A stretch of 64,000 nt of DNA. Source: Diphasiastrum complanatum. Lineage: Eukaryota; Streptophyta; Lycopodiopsida; Lycopodiales; Lycopodiaceae. The position numbers and the translations under genes are program-made. Positions within the stretch are counted from its first letter, which is position 1. Each line of letters opens with the position of its first letter. Location: the NCBI GenBank assembly GCA_029204225.1, contig CM055095.1:43801184-43865183 (forward strand), in the 5' to 3' direction. This document shows, one piece after another, positions 32,200 to 42,261 of this stretch. The notes beneath the pieces were generated by a model that made no database searches, had not been told where the DNA came from, and saw only the letters and a list, made by a program, of their open reading frames with translations.

Positions 32200-33626
32200 C
32201 CTTTGACAAATGTAGGCTTGGATCCATTGGTGAGTGAGCTAATTTACAATTCATCAAATTGTATCTGTTAAGAACATTATGAAGATAGCTTTGTTGAGTG
32301 ATGTAGTCGATTTTCTCTGTCTCTATGGATTTGAATTCCCAGACAAAGAGCTTCACCCAGATCAATCATGTCGAACTCTGAGAACAACATCTATTTCGAA
32401 TCCTTAACCATATTGGTATCATTGCTGAAGAGCAACGTCTGATCCACGTACAAGGTGTTGATAATGAAGGATTGTTGCACTGACTTCGAATAAACGTTGC
32501 AATCAGTAGTGCTTGGTTTGAATCCTTGTTCAATGAGGAATGTGTTGATCCTCTGAAATCAAGCCCTGGCAGATTGTTTCAAGTCGTACAATGCTTTGTG
32601 GAGTTTACAGACATGATTTTTCATGCCTTCCAAAACGTATCCTTCTGGCTAGATCATGTAGATATCTTCTTGTATAACTCCATTCAGATTGGCTATTTGT
32701 ACATCAAGTTGATGTACTTCGAGGTCGACAGCTGTAGCATAAGACAAGAGCATTTGGATCGACGAATGTTTGGCGACTGGACTAAAAGTCTCACTGTAGT
32801 CGACATTCAGGATCTGGGTGAATCCTCGTGCTACCAGTCTAGCCTTCCTTCGATCAATTGCTCCGTTGGCATTATATTTGATCTTAAAGATCCATTTATA
32901 ATCGATGATATTGCAGCCAATAGGAGCTTCGACTAATGACCATGTCTGATTCTTGATCAGAGAGGAATACTCTCTGTCCATGGCTTCTCTCCAGATATCA
33001 GAGTCTGGTTGGCTAAGTGCCTCTTCGACTGTAGTCAATTCCTGCATTAAGAGACAGGCAGACTCAGGAGAATACCTTGTGGGCTGTGTGCGCACTCGGC
33101 TTGATCTTCTGGGAGAATTCGACTGATGAACTGCTCCTGGGACTTGTTGTTGGGTAGCAGCAACATCTTCGTCTGATTCGCTGTCTTGAAGTGGGTCGAC
33201 AATACATATGCCTGAGCCAGAAGCTTGGACTGCCATGTCAACGGCAGGTGATGAAGGTTCTTCTTGAGCAATATCCTTGCCTTTGAGGTCGACGAATTGA
33301 TCCTCGATAAAGAGTGTATTTTGGCTATACAAGACCTACTGGGTATCATGATCGTACAACTTGTAAGTGTTATCAGACAAAGTATATCCGATCAGGATGG
33401 TCTTGAGACCTTGGAAGTCCAATTTCTTCCTTGCGTCCTTTGGGATCTGCAGGTAGGCAATGCACCCAAACACTCTTAGGTTCTTCAAAGAAGGCTTAGA
33501 GCCTGTCCACACCTCGTGGGGTGTCTTGTTTGAGAGGGCCTTGGTCGAACATCTGTTCTGGATGTAAGCTGTAGTGGAGACAGCTTCAGCCCAGAATCTC
33601 TTGGGCAACGATGCATGCGATAGCAT
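32200..33626 (-). pseudogene. copia-3 integrase tail and reverse transcriptase
   Basis: From about 33720: the integrase end (GIEQQFITPYSPQSNGLAER, FWAEAVSTTAYIQNRCS, LRVFGCIAYLQIPKDARKKL), then RT (NQTWSLVEAPIGCNIIDYKW, ARLVARGFTQILNVDYSETF, LEVHQLDVQIANLNG). The catalytic motif reads LYVDQTLLFSND, with YVDQ in place of YVDD, so the polymerase is dead. It ends at SIETEKIDYITQQSYLHNVL and CKLAHSPMDPS, where hAT sequence resumes. Frames shift at about 33335 and 32650. Confidence 0.8.
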
Positions 33627-33748
33627 ACATTCAGCATATTCGACCAGAGTATGGTTCTTCCTCTCAGCTAAGCCATTAGACTGAGGACTGTAAGGAGTGA
33701 TGAATTGCTGCTCAATGCCTTGGCTTTGGCAGTCGTGATGATCATCTC

Positions 33749-34245
33749 CTAGCTGTCGTAAGAACTTGGCAAGCTTGTAAGCAGTTGCATCACTACGTCT
33801 TGATCGTCTATGACAAATCCGACAGCGGCCATTTGTCTTAGTAGGTTCTTGAATTGATTGATGTGATTCTGCAGAGAATCACCATTCGTCATCTTGAGGG
33901 AGTAGAACTTCTTCCTGAGATGTAGCTTGGAAGCTATATCTCGCACTTCATATAGTGTGCTCAAGATGTCCCAGACTTCTTTTGATGTCTGGGCCTCGGA
34001 TACATGGCCGATCTGGGTATCCATGATGTTGAGGATGATCAGCGCGAAAGCTTTTCCATCCTTCAGCTTCCATCTGGCGATTGTCAAGTCGTCCGCTTCG
34101 GGTTTCTCTTCTGCACCTATAACAACGTCATGCAATTTTTTTGCCATTAGTACAGTTTTCATCTTAAATTTTCACAGATGGTAATTGGCTCCATCAAGCT
34201 TCTCCATGATAGGACTGGCTTTCCCTTGGGAATCCATGTGGAAGG
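33749..34245 (-). pseudogene. copia-3 gag
   Basis: Gag N-terminus (PIMEKLDGANYHLWKFKMK) begins at the insertion edge. The open frame from 34162 follows: KLHDVVIGAEEKPEADDLTI, TSKEVWDILSTLYEVRD, KLHLRKKFYSLKMTNGDSLQ, MQLLTSLPSSYDS. It then jumps to the integrase end: the zinc knuckle, the protease and the integrase core are deleted. Confidence 0.78.
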
Positions 34246-37210
34246 AGGTATGCCATTGGCCCCCCTTGTGTGCCCTGCCTGTCTCCCGGTATAACCTGTG
34301 CCATGTGCCCCACCTCTACCACGTGATGCACCTATGACCCCTGTCCGTGGCGTGTGCCCTGCACCTGTATCATCTGCCTCATCCCTCTCTGATCTGGCAA
34401 ACACAACCCGAACGGGCTCATCTTCATCATGCTCATCCTCTGACACTGGCTCATCTGCCTCATACAATGGAGGCTCTCTGTGCTCAAGCCCAAGATCTCT
34501 CTCATCTAAGCAAGCTCCCTCTCTCTCTCTCTGCCATCAACTGTGTGCCCAAGTCATCTGCAGGCATGGGATGGACGCTATCCGTAGGCCACTCAACCTG
34601 GCGCTCCAAATCAGATATCTTCGTCTGCAAGGTCAAAATTGAGCGTGTCAGGATAACAACTTGCTCAAAAATTGAAACCTACATTTTTGTGAGACGTCAA
34701 CCAACATGCTATGGGAGAATAGCCCATCACCTGCAATGCGCTCGTAATGGTCGGCAGTCTCCTGGCAAGACGTGCGTTGGTGCTATAGAACACCAACCGC
34801 TCTAGCAAACTCACTGACAGCCTGTTTCTTCTCCTCGTGTGAACGAGGGCCCATGTGCTCCAATTACGCTCACACACGGAGGCAGCGCAATCCTGTGGTA
34901 CGTGCAATGAAATGGTTCAGCACATGTGCACGGGTGGAATGTCAACGAAAAAAAGCAAGAGAGGATGAGATGAGATGCATACCTGTGAAAGGACCCGCAG
35001 TGCAAGACACTGTATGGAGGGATAGGTGCTACCGAACATGGTCCACCAGGTAATGGGGAGCTGCCTCCTCTCTGGATCCTGAGCAGGCGGGTGACCGAAC
35101 GTGCCCATCCTGAAATGAAATGCAGCTAGCTCCTCCATGAGTCTGATAGGATCCAAGCCAATGTGTGGACCCACCCTGTAGATGTACTCAAGCCAATCCG
35201 ACTCGAGCTCCCTGTCTGATATCTGTGTCGGAGAGAGGAAGAGGGGATGCAAGATGTGTGCAACGCTGTGGATACTCCTGTGAAAGTAGTTCCACCGTGT
35301 CTCCCAGATGAACCTCAGCTCCGTCATCCTGCACGAAGTCGAAGCAAATTTTGGAAAAAACGTAACATCGACAGAAAAACAAACTAGCAAACACTGAAAA
35401 AATAAAAACCAATTACAACACTATACCGCTCACCTCTCTGGCTCCAAGATGGGCAGCTGCAGGAACTGTCCGATCCGATCCATGAGCTCATACACCAGTC
35501 CAAGTGTGGACCCCTCGCTGTCAGCCATGCGGAGCACAATGTAGAGTGGTCGAAGCAGTCCTGACAATGTCTGTGCATCCCTCCAGAACTGGTCTCCCCT
35601 CACCGTGGAAGAAAAGTGCTCCCCATCCTCTGTGTGCTGAAACGTACTGGCACGCCAAAGATCACTGGCAACCATCTATAGAAGCTGTGCCCTGCACCTG
35701 ATCAGACGGTCGATGACCACCAAGTCGAATGCAAAGCGTGTGGGGGCTGGCTTACGGAGGTCCAAATGGCTGAACACCCGGAACATGGCAAGAACACGCC
35801 TTTTCCTGGTGACAAAAGTCACCAGGGAGTGGGCCTCGCGGACGATGGCTCTAACCCAGGGAAGTGCACCTATGTCCCCCATGAGAAGGTCTATGTCGTG
35901 CGCTGCAAAGGGGGTATGGACGATGTGAGGGAACTTGGCCTCTAGCAGAACACCCATCTGAACGCAGTTGGTGGCATTGTCCGTCACCACCGTAACGACA
36001 TGTTGGGGGCCTATGGACAGTATGGAAGACCTAATGACTTCGTACATGAACTCTGCAGATATGACTCTCCCCCCTCTACCGCAATCCACGGCTCTCAAAA
36101 ACTGTGTACCCATGCAGCTGGAGACCAAGATGTTGAGGATCGGCCTCATTTTGACATCAGTCCAACCATCGGACTGCAACCGTAAGTGGCCCAATGGCGG
36201 CGTAGAGGCTCCATCTCTCTAGACAAGGACTCGACCCTATCCCTCAGCATGTGTGTGTGGACAATCTCTGAACCAAGGACTCTCCAGCTAGGGCTGACAG
36301 ACTGTGCAAGGCGGAATGCCCTTCTAAAGGGCTCAAAATCGGTGATGGCAAAAGGTAGGTTCAGCTCGTAAATCAAACTGGCCACGGCCTGTGTGGCCTC
36401 TCTGTCCATGTGCGGCTGATGCGCGCCGCGAATGGTTTGTTGCACAAGGGCTCTACCTGGTGGGCGACGGGTGGTGGACCTCCAGCACGGTGCACCAACC
36501 GTGACGGGAATGGACGATGACGCGACAGGCTGGGCAGCAGTGGATGCATCGGCTGTAGACGTGGAATGGGGAGAGTGGGATGCACTGGCAGGGATGGGTG
36601 CAGCAGCATAAGTGGGGTGCACTGGTGGAGGGGCAAGATCTGGCATGGGATACGAAAACTGCTGGCTAGGGAGGTCATCCGGATGGGAAGGGAAGGAAGA
36701 AGGGATCTCATCCACATCCTCGAAGGCTTCGTCAGTAGCATCCTGGGCCTGCTCGGGTGGCGGAGAGTCCATGAGAAAATCGTAAACTTGGGGTGTGCGA
36801 GCAACAGGACGTGGTGGTGGAACCGCAGTGGCAACTGGCGAACGCGATGGGACGGGATCTACCGGAATGGGTGCAGATGGGGGTGCGTTCTGGGTCAGCC
36901 ACATAAGGAGCGGTGCAAAACCGGAGAACGCCCTCCGAAATGGTGTTCTCCCCCGCCACGAGCCACGGCCCGTAGGTGTCCAGTAGTCGCTGCCTGTCGG
37001 GGACGGACATAATGCCACAAGGGGCAGCATTTAAGGTGGCACCATTATTGGCGCGTGCACCGAGCCTCTAAGGCGAGTGAGGGACGCAGCAAATTCGACA
37101 AGGCAGTATCGGCAACGCACAATCTTCTGACCGGTCTTGTTGGTCTTGTCGGCAACCCGCCTAACAATGTCTGCCTCGTCCCACAGACCAGAAAGGTCGG
37201 ATTGCACCAT
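34246..37210 (-). pseudogene. hAT-A transposase: BED finger, catalytic and dimerisation domains
   Basis: Start MVQSDLSGLWDEAD at 37210, with a BED-type zinc finger (CRYC, SLTRLRG; then a frameshift). A Pro-rich linker follows, then the RNase H-like catalytic part (DUF659 type): RLQSDGWTDVKM (first aspartate) and VVTVVTDNATNC (second). The block usually read as CAAHCIDL is FAAHDIDL here, without its cysteines. Next is FIWETRWNYFHRSIHSVAHI, and after introns near 35400 and 34915 the dimerisation domain (SVCERNWSTWALVHTRRRNR, STNARLARRLP). An acidic linker (YEADEPVSEDEHDEDEPVR) leads to the copia-3 insertion. Frameshifts make the copy inactive. Confidence 0.82.
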
Positions 37211-37590
37211 TGCGATGGAGAAAACTAGGGAAAAAATGCAAATGAAGCTAAAGCTGGAAGGATGGATTGCTGGAAAAAAAACACCACTGTTGGAGAGACG
37301 CTGAAAATGGGAGAAGGCAGGGTGAAGCAAGTCAGATGCAAGGCAGGGTGTTGCGTGGGCGAAAGGCAACGCAAGGAATCGAAGGCAGGCAGGCAAAAAC
37401 AGCAGCGATGGCAAGGCGGAGGAGGGCGCAAAAAAATTTCAGATGAAATGCAAGGGGGGTGGGTAGGTTTAGATAATTTTTTTTTTTAAATATTAAATAT
37501 TAAATAAATTATTTTATTGTGGTACCGCGGTACCAGTATGGTCCCGCGGTGCCGGGATTCGCGGTACCCACCAGTACCGCGGGACCTATG

Positions 37591-38530
37591 ATCTACATAT
37601 ATATATATCTATATATAAATACATTTGAGAGAGTGTAACGGTTGCCGTCAAAAAATTAACCCTGTGCCGCCAAAAATGTCACGCTCTGTCCGCATAAAAA
37701 ATCAAACACATGTAAAAAAAAATCATGCCACTCCATCCTCTCACGTTTAAATTTTTTTTCTCTCTCTCGCGCGCGCGCACCTGGTGTGCCCTCCTCGGCC
37801 ACTTGCTGCCCTCCATCGCTACCAAGGTTCTTGCTCCCTCCATCGCTAATGGCTGGTGCGCCCCTCCATTGCCCCTCCATCTCCATCGCTGCTGGCTGGT
37901 GTGCCCCTCACTAAGTCTCCTGTCTGAGGGCAACACATGAGCAATGAGAGGAGTTGTCGAGTTTAAAAAAATGTAGGAAAGATAAGATGCATGTTACCGG
38001 ATAGTTTTTCCTATCCCTACTGCTCATGTGGTTAGCTTCATTGATCTGGGAGATAAATTAGGGGAGAAACGATTTGTGGACTGTTGTAGTAGGTGCCTTA
38101 TTCTTTGAAGGGACCAATTGGTTATTATCAATAGTCATTAGTGTCCGTCCAAAGCTTCTACCTGGTCTTTCCAGCAGCTCGCATGCGCTCTTTATCAATA
38201 TAGTCGTTTCGTTGTTACATTCATATTTATCTCTCAGAATTCCTTATGTGCAGGTAGTTTTGAATTAAAGTATCTCATTGTTTTGAATATTTCTTTTGAA
38301 TGTTCCTTCCTTATATCTTGCTCCATGAATTCCGAAATGTTTAACAAAGCAATCTCATTTTCAGATTCACACTTGCCATTCACATTTAACAGAGCAATTC
38401 ACATTTTCGGATTCATTTTGGAAGAGTAAAACCGCTGCCATTATCTGCTTTGTTCTTTTCGTATCTGCATCAACACATTTCTTTCTTTCTTTGAGCAGCA
38501 ACGTGTGACAAAGCGAGCAGTAGCAAGATG
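37591..38530. other. Unassigned sequence right of hAT-A
   Basis: TA-rich at 37598-37620. A short (GC)n run lies at 37768-37778, and a loose repeat of CCCTCCATCGCT at 37800-37900, similar to words at 40875-40920. No coding sequence is recognised up to the Dof fragment. Confidence 0.4.
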
Positions 38531-38639
38531 ATCTGTGCGATTTGGCTGGAGTTTTTGTCAAAGGATTTGTGTGTGTAGTCAGTCCACTCCTTCCTTCCAG
38601 AAGGATAACACAAATTCATGTCTTCAAGAGGAACTGACT

Positions 38640-39030
38640 AGGTATTCAGGTAGTAGCTATGAGAGTAAAGAAGCCAACAAGGTGGCCAAGATGTTTCGTA
38701 TTGCAAATGGTTCAGCATTAGCTCTAGAAACTTCAGAAACCAAAGAGGTGATTGGGAAGCTACAAACAAAAAGAAAGCTCCGTAAAAAGCCTCAGTGTAG
38801 GCCTTTGCAAGAGCACATACATTATCAATGTGAGAAATTAGTCCCTTGCCTTCAATGCGGCAGTCTTTTCACATAGTTCTGGTCCAACAACAATTACAAT
38901 CTCAACGAGCCTCACCACTTTTGCAAGAACTGTCAGAGGTACTAGACAGCAGGAGGAATACTCCAACATGTGCCAATGGGTGTTGAACGTGGAAGAAAAA
39001 GGCACAGGTCTACATAGCAGGGAAATTCAT
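38640..39030 (+). pseudogene. Dof zinc-finger transcription factor fragment
   Basis: Plus strand, 38840-39010: LVPCLQCGSLFT, stop, FWSNNNYNLNEPHHFCKNCQRY, stop, TAGG..QHVPMGVERGRKRH. This matches the Dof DNA-binding domain, including the CX2C and the CX2C of the single CX2CX21CX2C finger and the NCQRYWTAGG block. Two stops have replaced a lysine and the tryptophan. The preceding Glu/Lys-rich stretch (ETSETKEVIGKLQTKRKLRK) resembles the region before the Dof domain of CDF-type proteins. Downstream frames to 39350 may be decayed remainder. Dof proteins bind AAAG-core promoter sites; this copy cannot encode a working one. Confidence 0.78.
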
Positions 39031-39510
39031 TTCTTGGCAACCTCAGTGTTAGAGTCGAGGGAGCGTTGACAGCACATAATTTACTCCCTTGTGATTTAAC
39101 TTACACTGCAAGCTCACCTGCAGCAACTAGCAGTATCACTAATTTGAATGAGCTCCGTGTACTTGTAGTGCCAAAACTCAATTTGAACAACTTCGAACAG
39201 GAATCGGATGAGAAAGGTAGTGATGGATCCTTAGAGGAATCACCAACCTCCACTTTGATGAGTTATGACGGGCGGTGGAGCATTAAGCCCCAAAATGCTA
39301 CACAGGTTGCGCCATCATCGGGTATGTTTTGTGAGAAAGTGTGAGGAAAGCCCTAAAAGAAGTATGACATTAAATTTTCCTTTAGGTGTTGTAGCTTTGA
39401 TGGGTTTAGGTGCTTCTGTGCTCACCAAAACCCTACCATTTTTCGGTGCTTTCAGTGCTTTTGGAGATCCGATTCCCTATATTCCCTAGCTTATCGCCCT
39501 TGCGTTTTTG

Positions 39511-40623
39511 GTGAGAAAGACATAAGAAATTTTCACCTTAAGTATTTGCGTCATCAAATTGGATTAGTAAGCCAAGAGCCTACCCTATTTGCAAGAAGCA
39601 TACGGGAAAACATTGCTTATGGCAAGGATAATTCCACAGTTGAAGAGATTATTGGAGCGGCCCAAGCTGCCAATGCACGTGATTTTATAAGGTGAAAATA
39701 TTGGTCATATTTTTTTTTGGTAGTTATCACATTGAAATTGATTGAAAAGATTGGTACTATGGCATATCTAGGATATATTTTTCTCTTTTGTTAGTTTCAT
39801 AGGTTTGAATGGTATCTTACTTATACTGAAATCTCCAAACTTGCAACTTTTGTGGGGTCAAATCTGGCTTTCATGTTTGAAATGAAGAATTTATCGGTAT
39901 GTAAGAGTTGATGTCTTAACCCGTATATGATCACATTCACATCATATATTTGCTGACTCTATTTTTTGATTGTACAATACGTTTGGTATTCACAAAATAG
40001 AAAATTTTATATTGAGATCTGTCTTTTTCTCACTACCTTAGATATAACATTCGTTGTTGAAATGATGATTTGAGTGCAATAATACACTCAGTATACATGC
40101 CAAATTTATGCTTTTGTTTTCCATTACTTTGTTTTATCTCCCTTCGATGCTACTATTAAAACCAGGTCATGAAAATCAAGAACCAGATTCTTGATCCTAC
40201 ACTGATGAACCTTTTCGCCACTGATTTCAACCAATGCCATTCTAATTCATGATTGGGCTTCATGTGCTGCTCATTGCCAAATGGTTACTCAACACAAGTT
40301 GGGAAGTGGGTACTTCACTTTTATGGTGGCCAGAAGTAGAGAATTTGTATAGCTCGGGCAATTCTGCAAACCCCAACAATTCTACTGCTCGATGAAGCGA
40401 CAAGTGCACAGGATTCCCAATCAAAGCGTATTGTCCAGGATACTCTCAACCGGATTATGATAGTGCCCACAAACTCTCTACAGTTCAAAATGCAGACATG
40501 ATAGCAGTGCTTCAAGATGGTGGCATAGTAGAACAAGGCACCCACATAGAGCTCTATGCCAAAGGAGGAGGGGCTTATTACTCCCTTCTCAACTTCTATA
40601 AGCAGCCTCCTTCCACCACCTAA
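39511..40623 (+). pseudogene. ABCB (MDR/P-glycoprotein-type) transporter fragment
   Basis: Two exon-like blocks. 39511-39692 reads [20 protein letters not shown], then [15 protein letters not shown] and [11 protein letters not shown], the Q-loop region of an ABC-B nucleotide-binding domain, and ends at a GT donor. About 40255-40623 has [27 protein letters not shown] (signature region, with a stop), [15 protein letters not shown] (Walker B), a short deletion, then [20 protein letters not shown] (H-loop), ending in a stop after FYKQPPSTT. The intron is retained, so this is a DNA-level copy. The stop in the signature and the deletion before the H-loop make it a pseudogene. Confidence 0.82.
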
Positions 40624-40779
40624 AAAATTTGAATAAGTTTTGATGGCTTCTCTTCAAAAACAAAGTATGAATTGTTAATATAATGCACAAGGCACGGATA
40701 TGAACCAGCCTAAATCCTCATTCTTTCTATAATGTTCTAAAATTCCATGATTTCTGAGTAATCATGATGTGTTTTTTTC

Positions 40780-40880
40780 TTGGCCTTCACCCACACACAC
40801 ACAGACACACACACACTTGTAGATTTCAAAAAAAATTTGCCCCCCACTCTCGATTGGGTCTCTCTCTCTCTCTCCCTCGA
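40780..40880. repeat. (CA)n and (TC)n microsatellites
   Basis: An interrupted (CA)n run at 40790-40818 and TCTCTCTCTCTC at 40860-40875, in non-coding sequence after the ABCB fragment. Confidence 0.8.
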
Positions 40881-41034
40881 TGGCTGGCGCCTTCTCGCTG
40901 CTACTGATCGCGATGGCTGGTGTTGATCACTTTCTACTGGGCAAGCTTGGGTGGAAAGGCAAGGTGGATGATAGAGGAGACAGATAGAGATCCTAGCAGC
41001 GGGGTATATTGGAGAGATTGTATATGAAGCACCA

Positions 41035-41249
41035 ATGGCTTATGTTTCCAGCATGCTTCTTACCTTTGTGTCATTGATTGGAGTGTGGGAGATCTATCAA
41101 CACACTTCAAGGAAGTGCCGAAATCCCCATTGCAAGGGATTGCGTAAAGCTGTGAAATTTGATATTCAGCTGGAGACTGAAGAATGCATAAAACTACAGA
41201 ATCCATCCGAGTTGCTTCCATGGAATAGGGGAGTGGAGCTCACTCAGGA
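41035..41249 (+). pseudogene. Fragment resembling a plant L34e-superfamily-type membrane protein
   Basis: The frame at 41035 reads a hydrophobic segment (VSSMLLTFVSLIGVWEIYQ), then SRKCRNPHCKGLRKAVKFDI and QLETEECIK. The Cys-x4-Cys-x-Gly-Leu block after a membrane segment recalls a plant family annotated as ribosomal protein L34e superfamily; I rely on memory for this. Past about 41240 the frame passes into hAT terminal sequence, so only a fragment is present. Confidence 0.45.
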
Positions 41250-41451
41250 TCAAGGGCGACGCAAATGCAAGGCGGAAACAACAGCGATGGCAGGGCGGAG
41301 GAGGGCACAAAAAAATTTCAGAGGAAACGTGAGGGGGGCGGGTAGGTGTTTAGGTCAAAAAAAAAATTAAAAAATATATTAAATATTAAATAATATTTAT
41401 ATTGTGGTACCGCAGTACCGGGATCCGCGGTACCCGGTACCGCGGGACTTT
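41250..41451 (-). mobile_element. hAT right-end remnant
   Basis: CAACAGCGATGGCAGGGCGG, GGCACAAAAAAATTTCAGA and the final GGTACC repeats to GGTACCGCGGGACTTTATAT match the right 200 bp of hAT-A (37400-37590). No matching left end was found near 37.6 kb. It is either a deletion remnant or the end of an element that picked up the gene fragments at 38.6-41.2 kb. Confidence 0.7.
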
Positions 41452-41459
41452 ATATATAT

Positions 41460-42104
41460 CATAGGCATAGAACCCACGGTTCCTTGAACCGTGGTACGGT
41501 TCATGTAATAAAATAATTAATTAATTAATAAATTAATTTTCCTAAATTTCCCCCCAAAACCCCTCAAAGCTCGTTTTTGTCCCTCTCCCTTTGTCTCCTT
41601 CTCTCTATCTCCCTCTCTCTTATCGATTTGGGAGATTAAATCATTTGAAGTTAATAATCTAAGTAGGGAGAATCTGCTTTTTCTGAAAAAAAAAATTGGC
41701 ATTTTTTTAGCAATTTTTTGGGGTGGGACAAAAAAAAATAAATTAACTAATTATTCAGTACGGTTCACCACGGTTCTGGGCAAAAGGTCACTGTACAATT
41801 CTCAGAACCGTGGTGAACTGTTAACGGTTCATTAATTCTATGATCATAGGTCCCGTGGTACCAGGTACCGCGGATCCCGGTACTGCGGGACCATACTGGT
41901 ACCACGGTACCGTACCGGTCCCGCGGTACCAAATTTTTTTTTTTCTTTTCTTTTACGAAAATAACACGGGAAAAAAATTTAAATTTTTTTTTCTTTTTTT
42001 ATTATGGTACCGACCTGGTACCGCAGATCCCAGGGTGGTACCGTACCGGCGGTACCACTGTTATGATACTGGCGGTACCATAACAGCAATACCCTAGGGC
42101 ACTA

Positions 42105-42106
<2 letters not shown>
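41460..42106. mobile_element. MITE-1: short hAT-type element, interrupted by MITE-2
   Basis: Ends are CATAGGTCCCG (split after CATAGG by MITE-2; continues at 41851) and GGGCACTATG (reverse complement CATAGTGCCC). The interior is rich in GGTACCGCGG palindromes with a T-rich core. Flanks on both sides are ATATATAT, 8 bp, as expected for hAT insertion but inside TA repeats. The same termini occur in hAT-A to hAT-D, so it is a non-autonomous derivative of that family. Confidence 0.75.
41466..41842. mobile_element. MITE-2 with perfect 8-bp target duplication
   Basis: Begins CATAGAACCCACGGTTCC and ends CATTAATTCTATG (reverse complement CATAGAATTAATG), giving CATAGAA terminal repeats. Inside are several ACGGTTC/GAACCGT words. 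The flanks 41458-41465 and 41843-41850 are both ATCATAGG, an 8-bp duplication typical of hAT elements. It inserted into the left terminus of MITE-1. Confidence 0.88.
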
Positions 42107-42154
<48 letters not shown>

Positions 42155-42261
42155 GTATATATATATACTAGTTGTGAGTGCTCGTCGTTGACGGGCAATG
42201 GAGGCCGATCTAGGTGGCGGCCGATGATTTGGATGATGGCCAATCTCGCACATCTCGCATC
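42107..42261. repeat. (TA)n microsatellite and adjoining sequence
   Basis: (TA)n with a few TG interruptions from 42107 to about 42168, then about 90 bp of unassigned sequence (GTTGACGGGCAATGG, GATCTAGGTGGCGGCC) leading into the minisatellite. Confidence 0.85.

Larger units (their letters stand above)
32198..34245 (-). mobile_element. copia-3: LTR-less internal copia fragment inside hAT-A
   Basis: Minus-strand copia coding sequence from the gag start to near the end of RT, without LTRs, primer-binding site or polypurine tract. Both edges touch hAT transposase sequence: GGTATGCC to the right, GTCGACATAGGTA to the left. The undisturbed site in hAT-B (about 49946-49966, ATACCTACCTATGTCGAC) shows that almost nothing of hAT was lost. 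AGGTA occurs at both edges, but the empty site already has it twice, so it is not proof of a target duplication. Confidence 0.8.
29836..37590 (-). mobile_element. hAT-A: two-gene hAT transposon with nested copia fragment
   Basis: A DNA transposon bounded by GGTACC-rich ends: left about 29836-29900 (CCCTGGTGCCGCTGGTATGG) and right 37500-37590, ending CCGCGGGACCTATG (reverse complement CATAGGTCCC). It encodes a minus-strand hAT transposase (37210 down to 31291) and, near the left end, a convergent plus-strand small gene (30424-30768). An LTR-less copia fragment (32198-34245) interrupts the transposase gene. The target duplication is not resolved. Decayed, but the small gene is still open. Confidence 0.8.

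Noticed and set aside
32193-34250. AGGTA direct repeats as a target duplication of copia-3
   Set aside because: The empty site in hAT-B already contains AGGTAGGTA, so the repeat is not informative.
29830-37598. ATCTCTAT/ATCTACAT as 8-bp duplication of hAT-A
   Set aside because: Six of eight bases match, but the left terminus is not certain in TA-rich sequence.
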